Positions 7,986 through 16,724 of a stretch of 32,587 nt of DNA are shown piece by piece. Made by a program: the position numbers and the translations under genes. This DNA is from a virus, in IMG/VR virus record IMGVR_UViG_3300032401_000046, positions 1-32,587 of that record. One strand, 5' to 3'. The notes below the pieces were generated by a model that was not told where the DNA came from, did not search any database, and was given only the letters and a program-made list of their open reading frames with translations. Numbering within the stretch: position 1 is the first letter of the stretch; the number at the start of each line of letters is the position of its first letter.

Positions 7986-8004
7986 ATTTTTAAAAACTGA
8001 TTAA

Positions 8005-8010
8005 ATTATA
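8005..8010 (-). promoter_or_regulatory. Candidate -10 box
   Basis: Perfect TATAAT on the minus strand in the 59-bp gap between the polymerase gene and the 7985 gene. No good -35 is seen at 16-18 bp. It would give a leader of roughly a dozen bases. Confidence 0.25.
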
Positions 8011-8044
8011 TGCCTTAATTATTTGTTTTGGGATTTAAATTTCA

Positions 8045-9937
8045 TTATTTAGCAGCCCACGAAAAACCAGCACTAGCGTCTGCTTCGGCTGGTACCGTTT
8101 TTAAAACAATTTCTGCTGCTTTTATCATCGCATCTTCCAGAATATGTTTGTATTTTTCAGCAAGTTCTTCCTTTACTTCCAGGACCAGTTCATCGTGTAC
8201 GCAAGCGATTAAATAAGCATCCTCATTTAAATAATCCGCGATTTTTGCTATAGCAATTTTTAAAATGTCTGCTCCCGAACCTTGGATTAATGTGTTCGCA
8301 CTACACATCATTGTTGCGTCGTCGTAACTCAGTAATCTGCGCCGTCCGCAAGCGGTTCTGGTGTAGGCCCAGCCGTCGGCAACTAAAGCATTGCGTTCCT
8401 GGTGCCAAGAACGCAAGCGTGGATAAGCCGCATGAAAAGCAGTATGGGCAACTTTAGCTTCAGATAAAGTTATCATTTTTCCGCTTTGAGCTGCGTATGT
8501 TTTATATTTTCTAAAACCCATACCGTATAACAAAGCAAAGTTCAAAGTTTTACCGTCTTGCCGTTCTTCTTTTGTAACGTCATTAATGTCTTTTTTATAA
8601 ATCAAACTTGCGGTTAATGTGTGCAAGTCAATTTTGTTAATAAAAGCCGCTTTCATCTGAGGGATATTGATTAACTCCGCACCTAGTCGAAGTTCAATTT
8701 GAGCCCAGTCACATATGACTAGTTTGAACCCAGGCGTGGCAATAAAACACTCACGAAAGTCTTTTGACCGGGGAATCTGCTGTATGTTGACCCCAAAAAC
8801 TGTTTTTTGTTTGGTTTTAGCAACCTTTGGGGAGCCGCTGCTGGTAAAACGCCCTGAATTTGCTCCGAATTGGTTGTAACCGGAATGAATGCGTTGTGAA
8901 ATCGGGTTAATGTTGTCAATCAGTTTATTTACATGCTCTAATCGCGTTTCAACCTTGGCTCGTTCGCGATACAAACGTAACGTTTGATCGTCACTGTCAA
9001 ATTCTGATAAAGCAACTTGATTCAGCGTGGGTTTATTTGTGACACCATCAAGCGGTAGTGCAATCCCACAGGATGTGAAAGTGGAAACAATCTGAGCAGT
9101 CGATCCAGGATTAAATTCTTTTTTAGCTTTTTTACCTACGGCAATTCTGCCTTCAGGATCTCTTGGAAGTTTCCTATCATCAGGTAGACGCGCATCTAAA
9201 TCTTCGACAAACTGTAAGGTTCGTTTCTCAAGGTCTTCAGCTGTTTTTACTTTTAAAGTTTTTAATTTTTCCAAATCAATATTAAAACCTCGCCGGCACA
9301 TTAAAGATACGGGTCTTATACACCTACTTTCTATCGAATACAGCTCTAGCAAACCTTCTTCTTTTAATTCTTCAAACTGTTGTTTAGCAATAATCGGAAG
9401 AATTTTTACGTCTTTTGCGGCGTAAATTAACTGTTCTTCAAGTAATGGGTCAGCACTCCAATCTGAAACCTGTTGTTCTTTGTCAAGTTCTAAACTCAGT
9501 CGGCGTGCAGCTACAGCTTTCAGGCCGCAGGAGACATCAGCAAAATAAGGTTTCTTTGTCTGCGGAGCTATGCGTTTCTCTTTAAACCCAGCACGCAGCA
9601 CACGTTCAGCAATGTAAGTACAGAAAATTTTATTCTTAAAATCACAGTTTATAGAGTGTAAAAACTGCAAATCAAAATTTGCGTTATGTGCAATCAGCGT
9701 GGATCTAGATTCAATGTAACGACATAGTTCGGTAGTATCAATTTTAAAAACATCAAAAACATAAACAGGATCATCTATATCTTCAACTAAAGCAGAACAA
9801 ATCTGAATAAGGCGTACTTTTGCTATCCAACTGTCTAATCCAGTTGTTTCTGTATCTAGAACAATCTTCTCGTATTTAAGTAAAACAGGTAATACTTCTG
9901 CACACTTTTTATCGGAGTCAACAAAAATTAAGTTCAT
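8045..9937 (-). CDS. polA: DNA polymerase, family A, with 3'-5' exonuclease
   Basis: Replicative phage DNA polymerase of 630 residues. Exonuclease domain: LDTETTG (D28, E30), AHNANFD (about 83-89) and YAAKD (about 172-176). Polymerase domain: motif A DWAQIELRLG (D410), motif B R459-x3-K463-x3-F467-x3-YG and motif C VHDE (about 580-583). Phe at 467 corresponds to E. coli F762. There is no 5'-nuclease domain, and the length matches phage enzymes of the T7 and cyanophage type. It starts 10 bases after a strong minus-strand terminator, so it must rely on read-through or an internal promoter in the upstream gene. No Shine-Dalgarno is visible before the ATG. Confidence 0.97.
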   Translation of the reverse strand: MNLIFVDSDKKCAEVLPVLLKYEKIVLDTETTGLDSWIAKVRLIQICSALVEDIDDPVYVFDVFKIDTTELCRYIESRSTLIAHNANFDLQFLHSINCDFKNKIFCTYIAERVLRAGFKEKRIAPQTKKPYFADVSCGLKAVAARRLSLELDKEQQVSDWSADPLLEEQLIYAAKDVKILPIIAKQQFEELKEEGLLELYSIESRCIRPVSLMCRRGFNIDLEKLKTLKVKTAEDLEKRTLQFVEDLDARLPDDRKLPRDPEGRIAVGKKAKKEFNPGSTAQIVSTFTSCGIALPLDGVTNKPTLNQVALSEFDSDDQTLRLYRERAKVETRLEHVNKLIDNINPISQRIHSGYNQFGANSGRFTSSGSPKVAKTKQKTVFGVNIQQIPRSKDFRECFIATPGFKLVICDWAQIELRLGAELINIPQMKAAFINKIDLHTLTASLIYKKDINDVTKEERQDGKTLNFALLYGMGFRKYKTYAAQSGKMITLSEAKVAHTAFHAAYPRLRSWHQERNALVADGWAYTRTACGRRRLLSYDDATMMCSANTLIQGSGADILKIAIAKIADYLNEDAYLIACVHDELVLEVKEELAEKYKHILEDAMIKAAEIVLKTVPAEADASAGFSWAAK

Positions 9938-9945
9938 TTTAAGGA

Positions 9946-9978
9946 TAAAAAAATGTGCGTCACCTTTCGATGACGCAC
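9946..9978 (-). terminator. Rho-independent terminator
   Basis: Minus-strand 8-bp perfect stem (GTGCGTCA with TGACGCAC, 8-nt loop) followed by seven Ts. It closes the 10.0-16.3 kb operon just before the polymerase gene. Confidence 0.88.
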
Positions 9979-10003
9979 TCTACTCTGTTTTAGCTCAGAT
10001 GGA

Positions 10004-10807
10004 TCAGCTTGCGCGATCCAGTTGGTGGGAGAATTGCTGCGTGATGTAGTGCTCCATATCGCCCCAGTGACCGCACAGCTCACGACCTTTGGCCGTCAAC
10101 CGCACTTTGTAGTACATGCGCTTCATCTTCGAGATCGACTTGGAAACGACTCTCTCTTTATCCGTGCAGCCCGTTGAGTGCATTTGACGCTGCTCAACCA
10201 GACCTTCTTTCGTACAGAAGACCAAGCCTTCCCTGAGGCTGAGGTAGATCGGCGACACGTGGAAAGTCATCCGACGGGGAACACCCGCACTTTGATTAAG
10301 AGTCGTAAGCTTACCGTTCTCCATCGCAAGCCCACGAAAGAATCGAGAATTGCGTGAAATAGTAGGCATAACCCACATGCTGTTAGCAAAAGTCAAAGCT
10401 GTTTCACGAAGAGTAATCCACTCTTTATCGCTAGCAGCTTTCAGGATCATCGCAGCTCCTACAAAAGGATATGCCGTGGACTGAACCATCTTGTCAATAA
10501 GCTCAACCACATCATGGTTTTTATGGACTGGAGTAACCCGCACCGATTTCGGGGAAATTACTTTATGTAGCTGAGGGAGTTGCTGCTTTTGATCGACTGA
10601 CACCTTCCAAGCTAAGGAAGCCAAAGCTTGATTGTTGTTCTCAACAGCAAGTTCAAATAGCTTTTTGCTGTCTACGGTATTGAAATCCAAAAGATTGGAC
10701 AATTCAATATTCAGGGGCTTTTTGCTGGCACCCCTCGTCGCCGTCATCAAAGCAGCAGCTTCGTTCTGGTCGATTGGGGTACCCTTAAGGCAGAATTGAA
10801 AGTTCAT
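10004..10807 (-). CDS. Unknown protein, probable winged-helix C-terminus
   Basis: 267 residues from the ATG at 10807 (MNFQFCLKG...). A longer reading to 10867 adds a hydrophobic stretch without a ribosome site and seems less likely. The C-terminal MYYKVRLTAKGRELCGHWGDMEHYI resembles the last helix and wing of winged-helix domains, and the middle (LFELAVENNNQALASLAWKV, AMILKAASDKEWITLRETALTFANS) is helical. It is the last gene before the operon terminator and downstream of the RavA/ViaA-like genes, so it could be a regulator or substrate of that system; this is inference from position only. Confidence 0.55.
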   Translation of the reverse strand: MNFQFCLKGTPIDQNEAAALMTATRGASKKPLNIELSNLLDFNTVDSKKLFELAVENNNQALASLAWKVSVDQKQQLPQLHKVISPKSVRVTPVHKNHDVVELIDKMVQSTAYPFVGAAMILKAASDKEWITLRETALTFANSMWVMPTISRNSRFFRGLAMENGKLTTLNQSAGVPRRMTFHVSPIYLSLREGLVFCTKEGLVEQRQMHSTGCTDKERVVSKSISKMKRMYYKVRLTAKGRELCGHWGDMEHYITQQFSHQLDRAS

Positions 10808-10899
10808 GTCAGAAAGAAATGACCAACTCAAGATAGAAAGGACTTTGTACGAAAAGCAAGTAGGCAAGCAGTTTCTTAATCTTTCTATGCTACAGCTTA

Positions 10900-11352
10900 C
10901 TATATAGTATGTAAGGCATGGAAAATTTCTTCAATATTGCTACACCAGTCATGTATTTCCTCTCGAACGGAATTACTAACGTCAGTAATATCAGCGGGTG
11001 AAAGCACAATTGCATTCTTTAACTGAACTATATTTGCTGAACCAAATAATTGTTCAAAATGAAGACCTGCAAATATAGATACGTCATAGGAACAGTCATC
11101 ATCTCCTTCTGAAATTGCATCTTTTTTAGGTTTTTTATAAATGCTAAACAAGAGTAACTTAGGATGGTAATCCAATAAACAATCTAGATACAAAGTTTCT
11201 GGTTTAGATTCGTATTCAGGGCTATTAAGCGATCCTAAAAGACAATTGAATATCCACTTACCTAAAACTTCATAATTTATATTTTGCGGATCATATTTAT
11301 ATCTGAGTTGGGCAACAGTTTCAGCACATTCAAGTCTCGTTAACTGACTCAC
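10900..11352 (-). CDS. Hypothetical protein
   Basis: 150 residues, unrecognised. Acidic, with an aromatic/Leu-rich middle (TLYLDCLLDYHPKLLLFSIYKK), a short acidic loop (EGDDDCSYD) and a helical C-terminus (REEIHDWCSNIEEIFHALH). Its start overlaps the upstream 11349-11579 gene by four bases (ATGA-type), showing translational coupling within the RavA/ViaA-like operon. Confidence 0.55.
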   Translation of the reverse strand: MSQLTRLECAETVAQLRYKYDPQNINYEVLGKWIFNCLLGSLNSPEYESKPETLYLDCLLDYHPKLLLFSIYKKPKKDAISEGDDDCSYDVSIFAGLHFEQLFGSANIVQLKNAIVLSPADITDVSNSVREEIHDWCSNIEEIFHALHTI

Positions 11353-11579
11353 TTGAGTTTTTCGAGCATGTGCTTAGAGTGTTCGTCTCCAATTTTAACC
11401 CACCGTGGCTGCCCATTAATCCTGCCCTGACAAAGGTGAAGTGTATTAGAACTTGTATCAAAAAACAAATCTCCAAATTTAGGATCTTTATCACTAAGGG
11501 TATTTAAACTACCAATTTTAACTTTTTGACGCAAAGAATACTCTTCGTATATCTTTAAAATTTCTTGCTGGGGATCCAT
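11349..11579 (-). CDS. Small hypothetical protein
   Basis: 76 residues. An N-terminal helix (QQEILKIYEEYSLRQKV) precedes a beta-like segment, FGDLFFDTSSNTLHLCQGRINGQPRWVKIG. The pattern G-D-x-x-F-D-x-x-x-x-x-L...W-x-x-I-G is like the short 'GDLYFDTT.NTL..W.G..W' units of phage fibre and neck proteins, so it may be structural; the match is weak. It lies 46 bp after the VWA gene and overlaps the next gene by four bases. Confidence 0.5.
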   Translation of the reverse strand: MDPQQEILKIYEEYSLRQKVKIGSLNTLSDKDPKFGDLFFDTSSNTLHLCQGRINGQPRWVKIGDEHSKHMLEKLK

Positions 11580-11624
11580 GTGCCGATGATGTCGAAGAGT
11601 AAGATCAAGTAACTGTATTACCGA

Positions 11625-13175
11625 CTAGCGTAAGCACCTCTGTATGACATCAACTGTATCATTTTGATTCTTTAAGTTTACAGAGTAAAGTTCATCACTG
11701 AACATTTTACAAACAGCAGGCGTTGTAGAGTTCACACAAATTGTGCTCCACTGCATTCCAATAGTTTGTTTGAACTTGTTTAAACGATTAATAAAATTAT
11801 CATGTACTTCACTGTGTCCATCAGTAATCATCAAAACATCTGCTCTCTCTTTAATATTAGCTTTATCTAGAGCGTGGGCAAGCACCGCGTTAAAGCTAGT
11901 GCCTCCACCTAGTGTCCAGGTGCCAACAAAGTCGAGTAGTTCTAAATTATTATTCCGGTCAGCACTAAGCGTGACTGAACCTTCAATTCGTGTATCGAAT
12001 AAGTAGATTTGAACACTACGTTTCTCTTTAAGAGCTTGCTCAGCAATAACAAAAGCAATAGCTTTACTCCAAATTTCAGGCTCTCCTCCCATAGAACCAG
12101 ATACATCGATGTACATAACTATCGGTCCTTTACCAATGTCCTTACGGTGTGCTGTGAAATCTTTTGTTAAAAGAGTTTTCTGAGAATATTTGAGGGCAAA
12201 GAGCGCACGACCTTGCTCAGTGCCAGCTAATGCAATTTCACTAGAGAAAGCTTTAGGGACATCATCACTAAATTTTGCCCCCGTAATAGATTCGTATTTA
12301 TCTGTAATTTTTCTTGCTCGTTTCCGTTCTTGCCAAATACGGCGAAGAGCACCTAATTTTTTAATTAATTGTTGAAGTTGTTTGTTATAACTTAAACTCT
12401 TCGCTAGATCTTTCTTTTCCTGTAGGTCTAGTGAGTGTGAGCCTGCACCCGCTTGGCTACCATGAAGTGCTTCAACAGCATCATTTGTTTCCTGACAATT
12501 TTCAAGAGCCTTATCAATAATTTTATGTGACTGACTTTGAATTTTATCCCTCGCTTTTTCTACCGCATCGGATATATCTTGAGCCAGAGCTTTTCCTTCT
12601 CTCCGTAGTTTCTCTGCTTCCGCCCTATCACCCTTTGCTTGAGCTTCTTGGAACTGTTCCCGTAGCTCTCTTAGTTTTTTACCAGCGTCAGTTAAGAGCT
12701 GTACGTCAAATTGACCTTGCTCAATAGCTTCAGTAATAACTTTTGAGAGTTCGTTGAGAATATTAACGGCATTATTACCCGCATTAAACTGGTCACCGAT
12801 GCTCCTATGAAGCAGGGTTGGCCACGCAGCCGCTTGACTTAAGTCTCCCATGATCGCATACCAGATACTGTTCTCCGGTTTAAACCCGCGTGGCACTGCC
12901 TTGGTATCCCCGTCACACATCTTTCTAAAATAATCTTCGTAGTCATCTTCAGTTACTAACCAATTAACATTGTCACCGTTATATAATCTTTCAAATAATT
13001 CTTTGCCAAAACGAGATAACTGTTTGATGTTATAGGAATCAATCAAATAAGTTACTGAGGGACGTGCATCCCTAATAAAGTCTTCCCACAAAAAATCGGC
13101 TAAAGCTGAGCATGAAAGAGTCAGAGGTTCGTTAGCAATTAAACGAATAATCTCGGAGTGCGTTGTGAGGTTCAT
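11625..13175 (-). CDS. VWA-domain protein, ViaA-like
   Basis: Predicted partner of the adjacent AAA+ ATPase. About 516 residues. The N-terminal 340 are helical with a long coiled-coil stretch (ELREQFQEAQAKGDRAEAEKL). The C-terminal von Willebrand A domain has MIDAS residues DVSGSMG (about 357), the downstream Thr of GGGTSF and the Asp of ITDGHSE. GPIVMYIDVSGSMGGEPE... and the short end after the VWA core match E. coli ViaA layout and size (483). I use ATG 13175, four bases after the ATPase stop and next to AAAGAG; a GTG at 13199 would overlap by 20 bp. In E. coli, RavA-ViaA affects respiration, aminoglycoside sensitivity and lipid contacts. Its phage role is unknown. Confidence 0.8.
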   Translation of the reverse strand: MNLTTHSEIIRLIANEPLTLSCSALADFLWEDFIRDARPSVTYLIDSYNIKQLSRFGKELFERLYNGDNVNWLVTEDDYEDYFRKMCDGDTKAVPRGFKPENSIWYAIMGDLSQAAAWPTLLHRSIGDQFNAGNNAVNILNELSKVITEAIEQGQFDVQLLTDAGKKLRELREQFQEAQAKGDRAEAEKLRREGKALAQDISDAVEKARDKIQSQSHKIIDKALENCQETNDAVEALHGSQAGAGSHSLDLQEKKDLAKSLSYNKQLQQLIKKLGALRRIWQERKRARKITDKYESITGAKFSDDVPKAFSSEIALAGTEQGRALFALKYSQKTLLTKDFTAHRKDIGKGPIVMYIDVSGSMGGEPEIWSKAIAFVIAEQALKEKRSVQIYLFDTRIEGSVTLSADRNNNLELLDFVGTWTLGGGTSFNAVLAHALDKANIKERADVLMITDGHSEVHDNFINRLNKFKQTIGMQWSTICVNSTTPAVCKMFSDELYSVNLKNQNDTVDVIQRCLR

Positions 13176-13179
13176 TTGA

Positions 13180-14370
13180 TTACTCTTTACTAAAGTCACT
13201 AATAGCCCGTGTAAGTGTATTGCAGTTGTTTTGTAAATTTTGCTGAAGTTTCACACCTTTAGATCTAGTAGTAATTGACATGCGGAATCGAGTTCCATCA
13301 AGTATCTCACCAACTTTATCTCGTACAGTTGTCATATCTCTATGGTATTTCTTCAATAGAGTAACAAACTCATTTAACTCTCCCAATCCTTTTGCCTGGA
13401 ATTTATGTTGCAGATTTGTATATTCAGCCACTATTCCAGCTGCTGCCCGCTTAGCGTCACTGAAAACATGATCCGCCGTGGGAACTTCCTGATCTAACAC
13501 TTCCAAGATTACCTCCTGATCTTCTTTAGTTTGGTAAACAATATGTATCAAACTGTTGTGCATATGTTCTGGATAAAGCTTATCGTCACCCTGCACTATT
13601 GCCCAAGCTTTTAGAAACTTAAGCACTTGTACGCGGCGACGATCACTAATAAAAATGTTGCGGTTAGCAAGCATTTCCCAGACACTACTGAACCGATCAA
13701 GAAACTCTTCTGAAATTTCAATTGTTTGAGCAGATTCTTGTAGATCTTGTAACTCAGCAAGTGTAATATGCTCCCCAACTTGCGGTCGTTCGTTACAACC
13801 TAGTGCCCATTCATCTAGCTTTCGTTTAGATACAGGTTTACGGAGAAGATCAACCGTGGGGCGGAATAGAAATCTATCGGCAAATGCCTGTAGAGATTCC
13901 TCATCGGGCCAACTGTTTGTAGCAGAAATAATGGACTGAATTGGGGTTTGAACTAAGTCTTTGCCGTTATTGAATGTACGTTCATTCAGCAAAGTTAGTA
14001 GTGAATTTAAGATTGCCGAACTTCCTCTAAAGAGTTCATCCAAAAATCCAATGTGGCTGCTAGGTAAGTAACCGTCTATGTCGCGTGTGTATTCATCTTT
14101 GAGAAGTTTAGTTACAGCAACAGGACCAAATACTTCAGACGGATCTGTTGTTGGAGTCAGTAAATAACCGAAGTAATTTGCTCCGACAATTCCTTTACAG
14201 ATACTTCTAACAAGATCTGATTTACCTGTTCCAGGAACACCCAACAAGAACGCATTTTGCTTGCTTAGAAGTGTTGCTAAAAGACCATCGATAATGTGCT
14301 CACGTTCAAGAGCAGAGTTATTAAGTGCTCCTCGAAAATTTTGAAGCTTGGTGAATAAAGTGTCTTTCAT
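13180..14370 (-). CDS. MoxR-family AAA+ ATPase, RavA-like
   Basis: ATP-driven chaperone-like ATPase of 396 residues. Walker A is GVPGTGKSD (44-52), followed by TDPSEVFGPVAVTKLLKDE and SGYLP-like DGYLPSSH. Walker B is IGFLDELFRGSSAILNSLL (about 107) and ends in NERTFNNG; sensor 1 is SATNSWP (N152). The order PEEVFGP...GYLP...FLDE...ILN-LL...NER-F-NG is diagnostic of RavA within MoxR proteins. The C-terminus is shorter than RavA (498) and ends in helical sequence. Cyanomyoviruses carry a different MoxR-type gene annotated cobS; this one looks closer to RavA. It is followed immediately by the ViaA-like gene, as in bacterial ravA-viaA operons. Confidence 0.85.
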   Translation of the reverse strand: MKDTLFTKLQNFRGALNNSALEREHIIDGLLATLLSKQNAFLLGVPGTGKSDLVRSICKGIVGANYFGYLLTPTTDPSEVFGPVAVTKLLKDEYTRDIDGYLPSSHIGFLDELFRGSSAILNSLLTLLNERTFNNGKDLVQTPIQSIISATNSWPDEESLQAFADRFLFRPTVDLLRKPVSKRKLDEWALGCNERPQVGEHITLAELQDLQESAQTIEISEEFLDRFSSVWEMLANRNIFISDRRRVQVLKFLKAWAIVQGDDKLYPEHMHNSLIHIVYQTKEDQEVILEVLDQEVPTADHVFSDAKRAAAGIVAEYTNLQHKFQAKGLGELNEFVTLLKKYHRDMTTVRDKVGEILDGTRFRMSITTRSKGVKLQQNLQNNCNTLTRAISDFSKE

Positions 14371-14382
14371 TTTTAGGAAGGA

Positions 14383-14598
14383 TTAAGTGTTTAGACAAAC
14401 CGCAATCGGCCTTGGGAAAGGCACATACTTAGCCACAATCCAGCATTGCTCGACCAGCAGATCGTTTATTTCCGCAAGTCGATAAGCTGCATTATCAAAA
14501 TCAACAAAAGTTACAGCGTCTAAAATGTCATCTGTGTAACGTTCAATGTCTGCTAAAAAACCTTTGTTTGATTCAATTGCATAGAGTAGGCGTTCCAT
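14383..14598 (-). CDS. Small helical protein in RavA/ViaA-like operon
   Basis: 71 residues, acidic and helical (ADIERYTDDILDAVTFVDFDNAAYRLAEINDLLVEQCWIVAKY). No family recognised. Its ATG overlaps the stop of the 405-residue gene (TAATG), and it lies 12 bp before the RavA-like ATPase. Position and tight coupling suggest a subunit or adaptor of the ATPase complex, by inference only. Confidence 0.6.
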   Translation of the reverse strand: MERLLYAIESNKGFLADIERYTDDILDAVTFVDFDNAAYRLAEINDLLVEQCWIVAKYVPFPRPIAVCLNT

Positions 14599-15815
14599 TA
14601 AAAGTCAACCTCTGAATCTGTTGTCAGTTCAAACTCTTCAGTTTCGCTTTCAACAATTGTTGAAATAAGATCATCTAGATTCTCACCAGCGACACCAATA
14701 AACTCTTTACGTTGATTGATAAGTTTGTTCAGTTGTTTGGATCGTTGGGCATAAATATCCAACTCTAAGTTTGCATTTTTAATCAGTAAATTGAGCGCAC
14801 TTGCATTCTCGGTTGTTTTAATCCGTTCACATAGAGTCTTATAGTTGTTTGAGAGTGAAAGTGATTGCTTCAAAGTTTCTAGTCCTTTAGAACTATCCCT
14901 TTGATCACAAATTGTTTCCAACTCTGACCGAATTAAATCTTGAACCTCGTGGAAGTCATCAGCACCTTTATTCCTCGTAACTCGTTCAGTTGATTGGATA
15001 TCCACTCCGGCTTGAAGTAAGCGATCAGCGAGCGAAGTTAGATTGTCAAACCCCTGAACACTGTCGCTAATTAACTTCAGTTTCTGCGCAGTGATCTGCC
15101 AGCTCCCTCGTTTCTTGTCTCCACCCGTTTGTTGGCGGCCAACCTTAGTCGATGAACGAGCATCCAAATCATCTAGCAGCTCAGCACTAATCATCAAAGC
15201 TTTATCAGCTGCATTGTTGCGAGCTGCTTCCAGCACTTGCTGTGTGTTGATTTGATTTTCATAAGCAATCAGAGAATCGATGTCACCCTCTACTGGTTTC
15301 TCTACTCTCTCCATCGAAGCAGGCAATGGTCCTAGAACTGAGACACGAATTGGAGTCTTATATTCTTCCTTTGTAGGGAAGAATTTCATGTAGGCACTGA
15401 AGGCCAATTTAAATTCATCTGAATCAGCAAACAATGGCTTCAGAATTCCCTCAGCAGTTTCTTGCCAAGAGTTATATTCCGATTCCCACAAGTCTTTCAG
15501 TCGATCGTTAGCTTCAGTTGCACTGTCTCTAATCTGTTTAATCAGTGTTTTAGCAGAATAAAAGTAGGAAGCAGTGACAAAGTGAGCGTCACCATAATGA
15601 ATGCAATAGCTGTCATACAGTTCACGCTGCATAATGCGAAGCGAATCAAGCTCTGCTTTAAGTGCATTTGAAAGATTGGGACGCAGGCTGACCGTGTTAT
15701 TCCGTTGCAGGGTTTCGATTACTGAAACTGGAAGTTTTAGATCATCGAATTTGATTTGTACGCTTTGACGTACATCCGCAGAGATTGAACAGGACAGAAG
15801 ATAGTGTGAAGTCAT
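14598..15815 (-). CDS. Coiled-coil-rich protein of the MoxR-VWA operon
   Basis: 405 residues, mostly helical. Layout resembles DUF3150-type proteins that accompany MoxR and VWA genes in phages and mobile elements: an N-terminal beta-like start (YLLSCSISADVRQSV), a central helical repeat region, a short loop VLGPLPASMERVEKP near residue 160, a Gly/Lys stretch (QQTGGDKKRGSW), and an acidic C-terminus (ESETEEFELTTDSEVDF). The DUF3150 link is from memory of gene context more than motifs. Together with the two downstream genes it would make a three-component ATPase system. It overlaps the 14383 gene by one base, and its ATG at 15815 has no strong ribosome site. Confidence 0.6.
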   Translation of the reverse strand: MTSHYLLSCSISADVRQSVQIKFDDLKLPVSVIETLQRNNTVSLRPNLSNALKAELDSLRIMQRELYDSYCIHYGDAHFVTASYFYSAKTLIKQIRDSATEANDRLKDLWESEYNSWQETAEGILKPLFADSDEFKLAFSAYMKFFPTKEEYKTPIRVSVLGPLPASMERVEKPVEGDIDSLIAYENQINTQQVLEAARNNAADKALMISAELLDDLDARSSTKVGRQQTGGDKKRGSWQITAQKLKLISDSVQGFDNLTSLADRLLQAGVDIQSTERVTRNKGADDFHEVQDLIRSELETICDQRDSSKGLETLKQSLSLSNNYKTLCERIKTTENASALNLLIKNANLELDIYAQRSKQLNKLINQRKEFIGVAGENLDDLISTIVESETEEFELTTDSEVDF

Positions 15816-15917
15816 TTGAAGTAGTTAAAAACAAAGTGATGGAAGCTTGCTTCGCGGCGGTAAGCCCAAGCAACTATACCTTATTGAATGCAGTACAGCA
15901 AGTAAACTGGGACTATT

Positions 15918-16343
15918 CTATTTACGCAGCCTGGTAAAAGCTAATACAATTTTCTCTACAGTTTCATCACAGTCACCTGCGATCACCAGTTCTTCCGCAG
16001 TATTTTTGAGTCGTGTTTTAGCAAGTTTCAGTTTCTTTTCTAGCAGCTCTACTTCATTGAGTAGTTTCTCCAATTTCACGTGCGGCGTTGGTTTACGTGT
16101 GATCCTTACGACAATGTTTGTGTTGTACATAGGAAACTTGAAACGGCTTTCTTCTCCGGAAAAGACGGAAAGGTCCAGCCCTTGTGTTGATGCAATAGTT
16201 ACATCGCGCAACAAATTGTCTTTAGTTGCTTCGTACACCACTCCAAAGGATTGATTTAACTCCGTTAGAGCTGTGTCGCATTCATCGTAAGCCTCTGCCG
16301 CCGTGGCAGCTAGCGCCACAAGCTCTGTTGTTTTGATGGCCAT
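15918..16343 (-). CDS. Hypothetical protein, first gene of the operon
   Basis: 141 residues from ATG 16343 (MAIKTTELVAL...); a GTG at 16373 is possible. Ala/Glu-rich N-terminal helix (ALAATAAEAYDECDTALTELNQ), a beta-rich centre (RFKFPMYNTNIVVRITRKP), and a long C-terminal helix with heptad Leu (LEKLLNEVELLEKKLKLAKTRLKNTAEEL), a likely coiled coil. It is unrecognised. A candidate extended -10 promoter lies 58 bp upstream, so it probably leads the 6.4-kb operon. About 100 bp separate it from the next gene, with no clear signal in between apart from a GC-rich patch. Confidence 0.6.
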   Translation of the reverse strand: MAIKTTELVALAATAAEAYDECDTALTELNQSFGVVYEATKDNLLRDVTIASTQGLDLSVFSGEESRFKFPMYNTNIVVRITRKPTPHVKLEKLLNEVELLEKKLKLAKTRLKNTAEELVIAGDCDETVEKIVLAFTRLRK

Positions 16344-16400
16344 GGGGTTTTGATTTGGATGTGAGCGCACCACGTTAAAGGCTCTGTGCCGCCTGTGCTT

Positions 16401-16409
16401 ACTATAGCA
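16401..16409 (-). promoter_or_regulatory. Candidate extended -10 promoter for the RavA/ViaA-like operon
   Basis: Minus strand reads TGCTATAGT, an extended -10 (TG-n-TATAGT). The -35 region is poor. It would start RNA near 16394 and give a leader of about 50 bases before ATG 16343. Confidence 0.35.
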
Positions 16410-16466
16410 CTATACAGGCTCTGTATCTGTGTGTAAATCGGAACCGAGGAAATCAAACCCTACTCG

Positions 16467-16492
16467 CGTTGCGCGTTGCGCAATACGCAACG
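16467..16492. repeat. GC-rich inverted repeat
   Basis: Perfect 7-bp arms CGTTGCG (467-473) and CGCAACG (486-492) around a loop that itself contains the palindrome TTGCGCAA. It lies just downstream of the 16500 gene; no T-tract follows on either strand, so it is either a weak terminator or a protein-binding site. Confidence 0.5.
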
Positions 16493-16499
16493 GATATAG

Positions 16500-16634
16500 T
16501 CAACGTTTAGGGTAAACCGCCAATTTATAATTCTGTATAGCAGAATTTTCCGCTATAACTTTGGATTTAGCCTCCTCTGGAGTGCAGGCTTCGATCGTTT
16601 GGTAATAGGCCCAGCCAGTTTTTGGCTTTTTCAT
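16500..16634 (-). CDS. Small hypothetical protein
   Basis: 44 residues from ATG 16634 (MKKPKTGWAYYQTI...). An upstream TTG reading to 16700 is less likely. The sequence WAYYQTIEACTPEEAKSKVIAEN resembles short phage proteins with a strand followed by an A-x-x-x-E-A helix, a common DNA-mimic or accessory fold, but the function is unknown. It lies just after a 9-bp inverted repeat (725-780), a plausible operator. Confidence 0.4.
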   Translation of the reverse strand: MKKPKTGWAYYQTIEACTPEEAKSKVIAENSAIQNYKLAVYPKR

Positions 16635-16724
16635 GAAAACATCAAATTGTTTAGCCAATGTCGTTAATGAAGTTGAAAACACGGGATTTGAGAAAACCAA
16701 GCAACCTTACTAAGTGTACCGTAC

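Noticed and set aside
11743-12727. Several plus-strand frames of 61 to 87 residues
   Set aside because: Antisense to the VWA protein gene and without ribosome sites.
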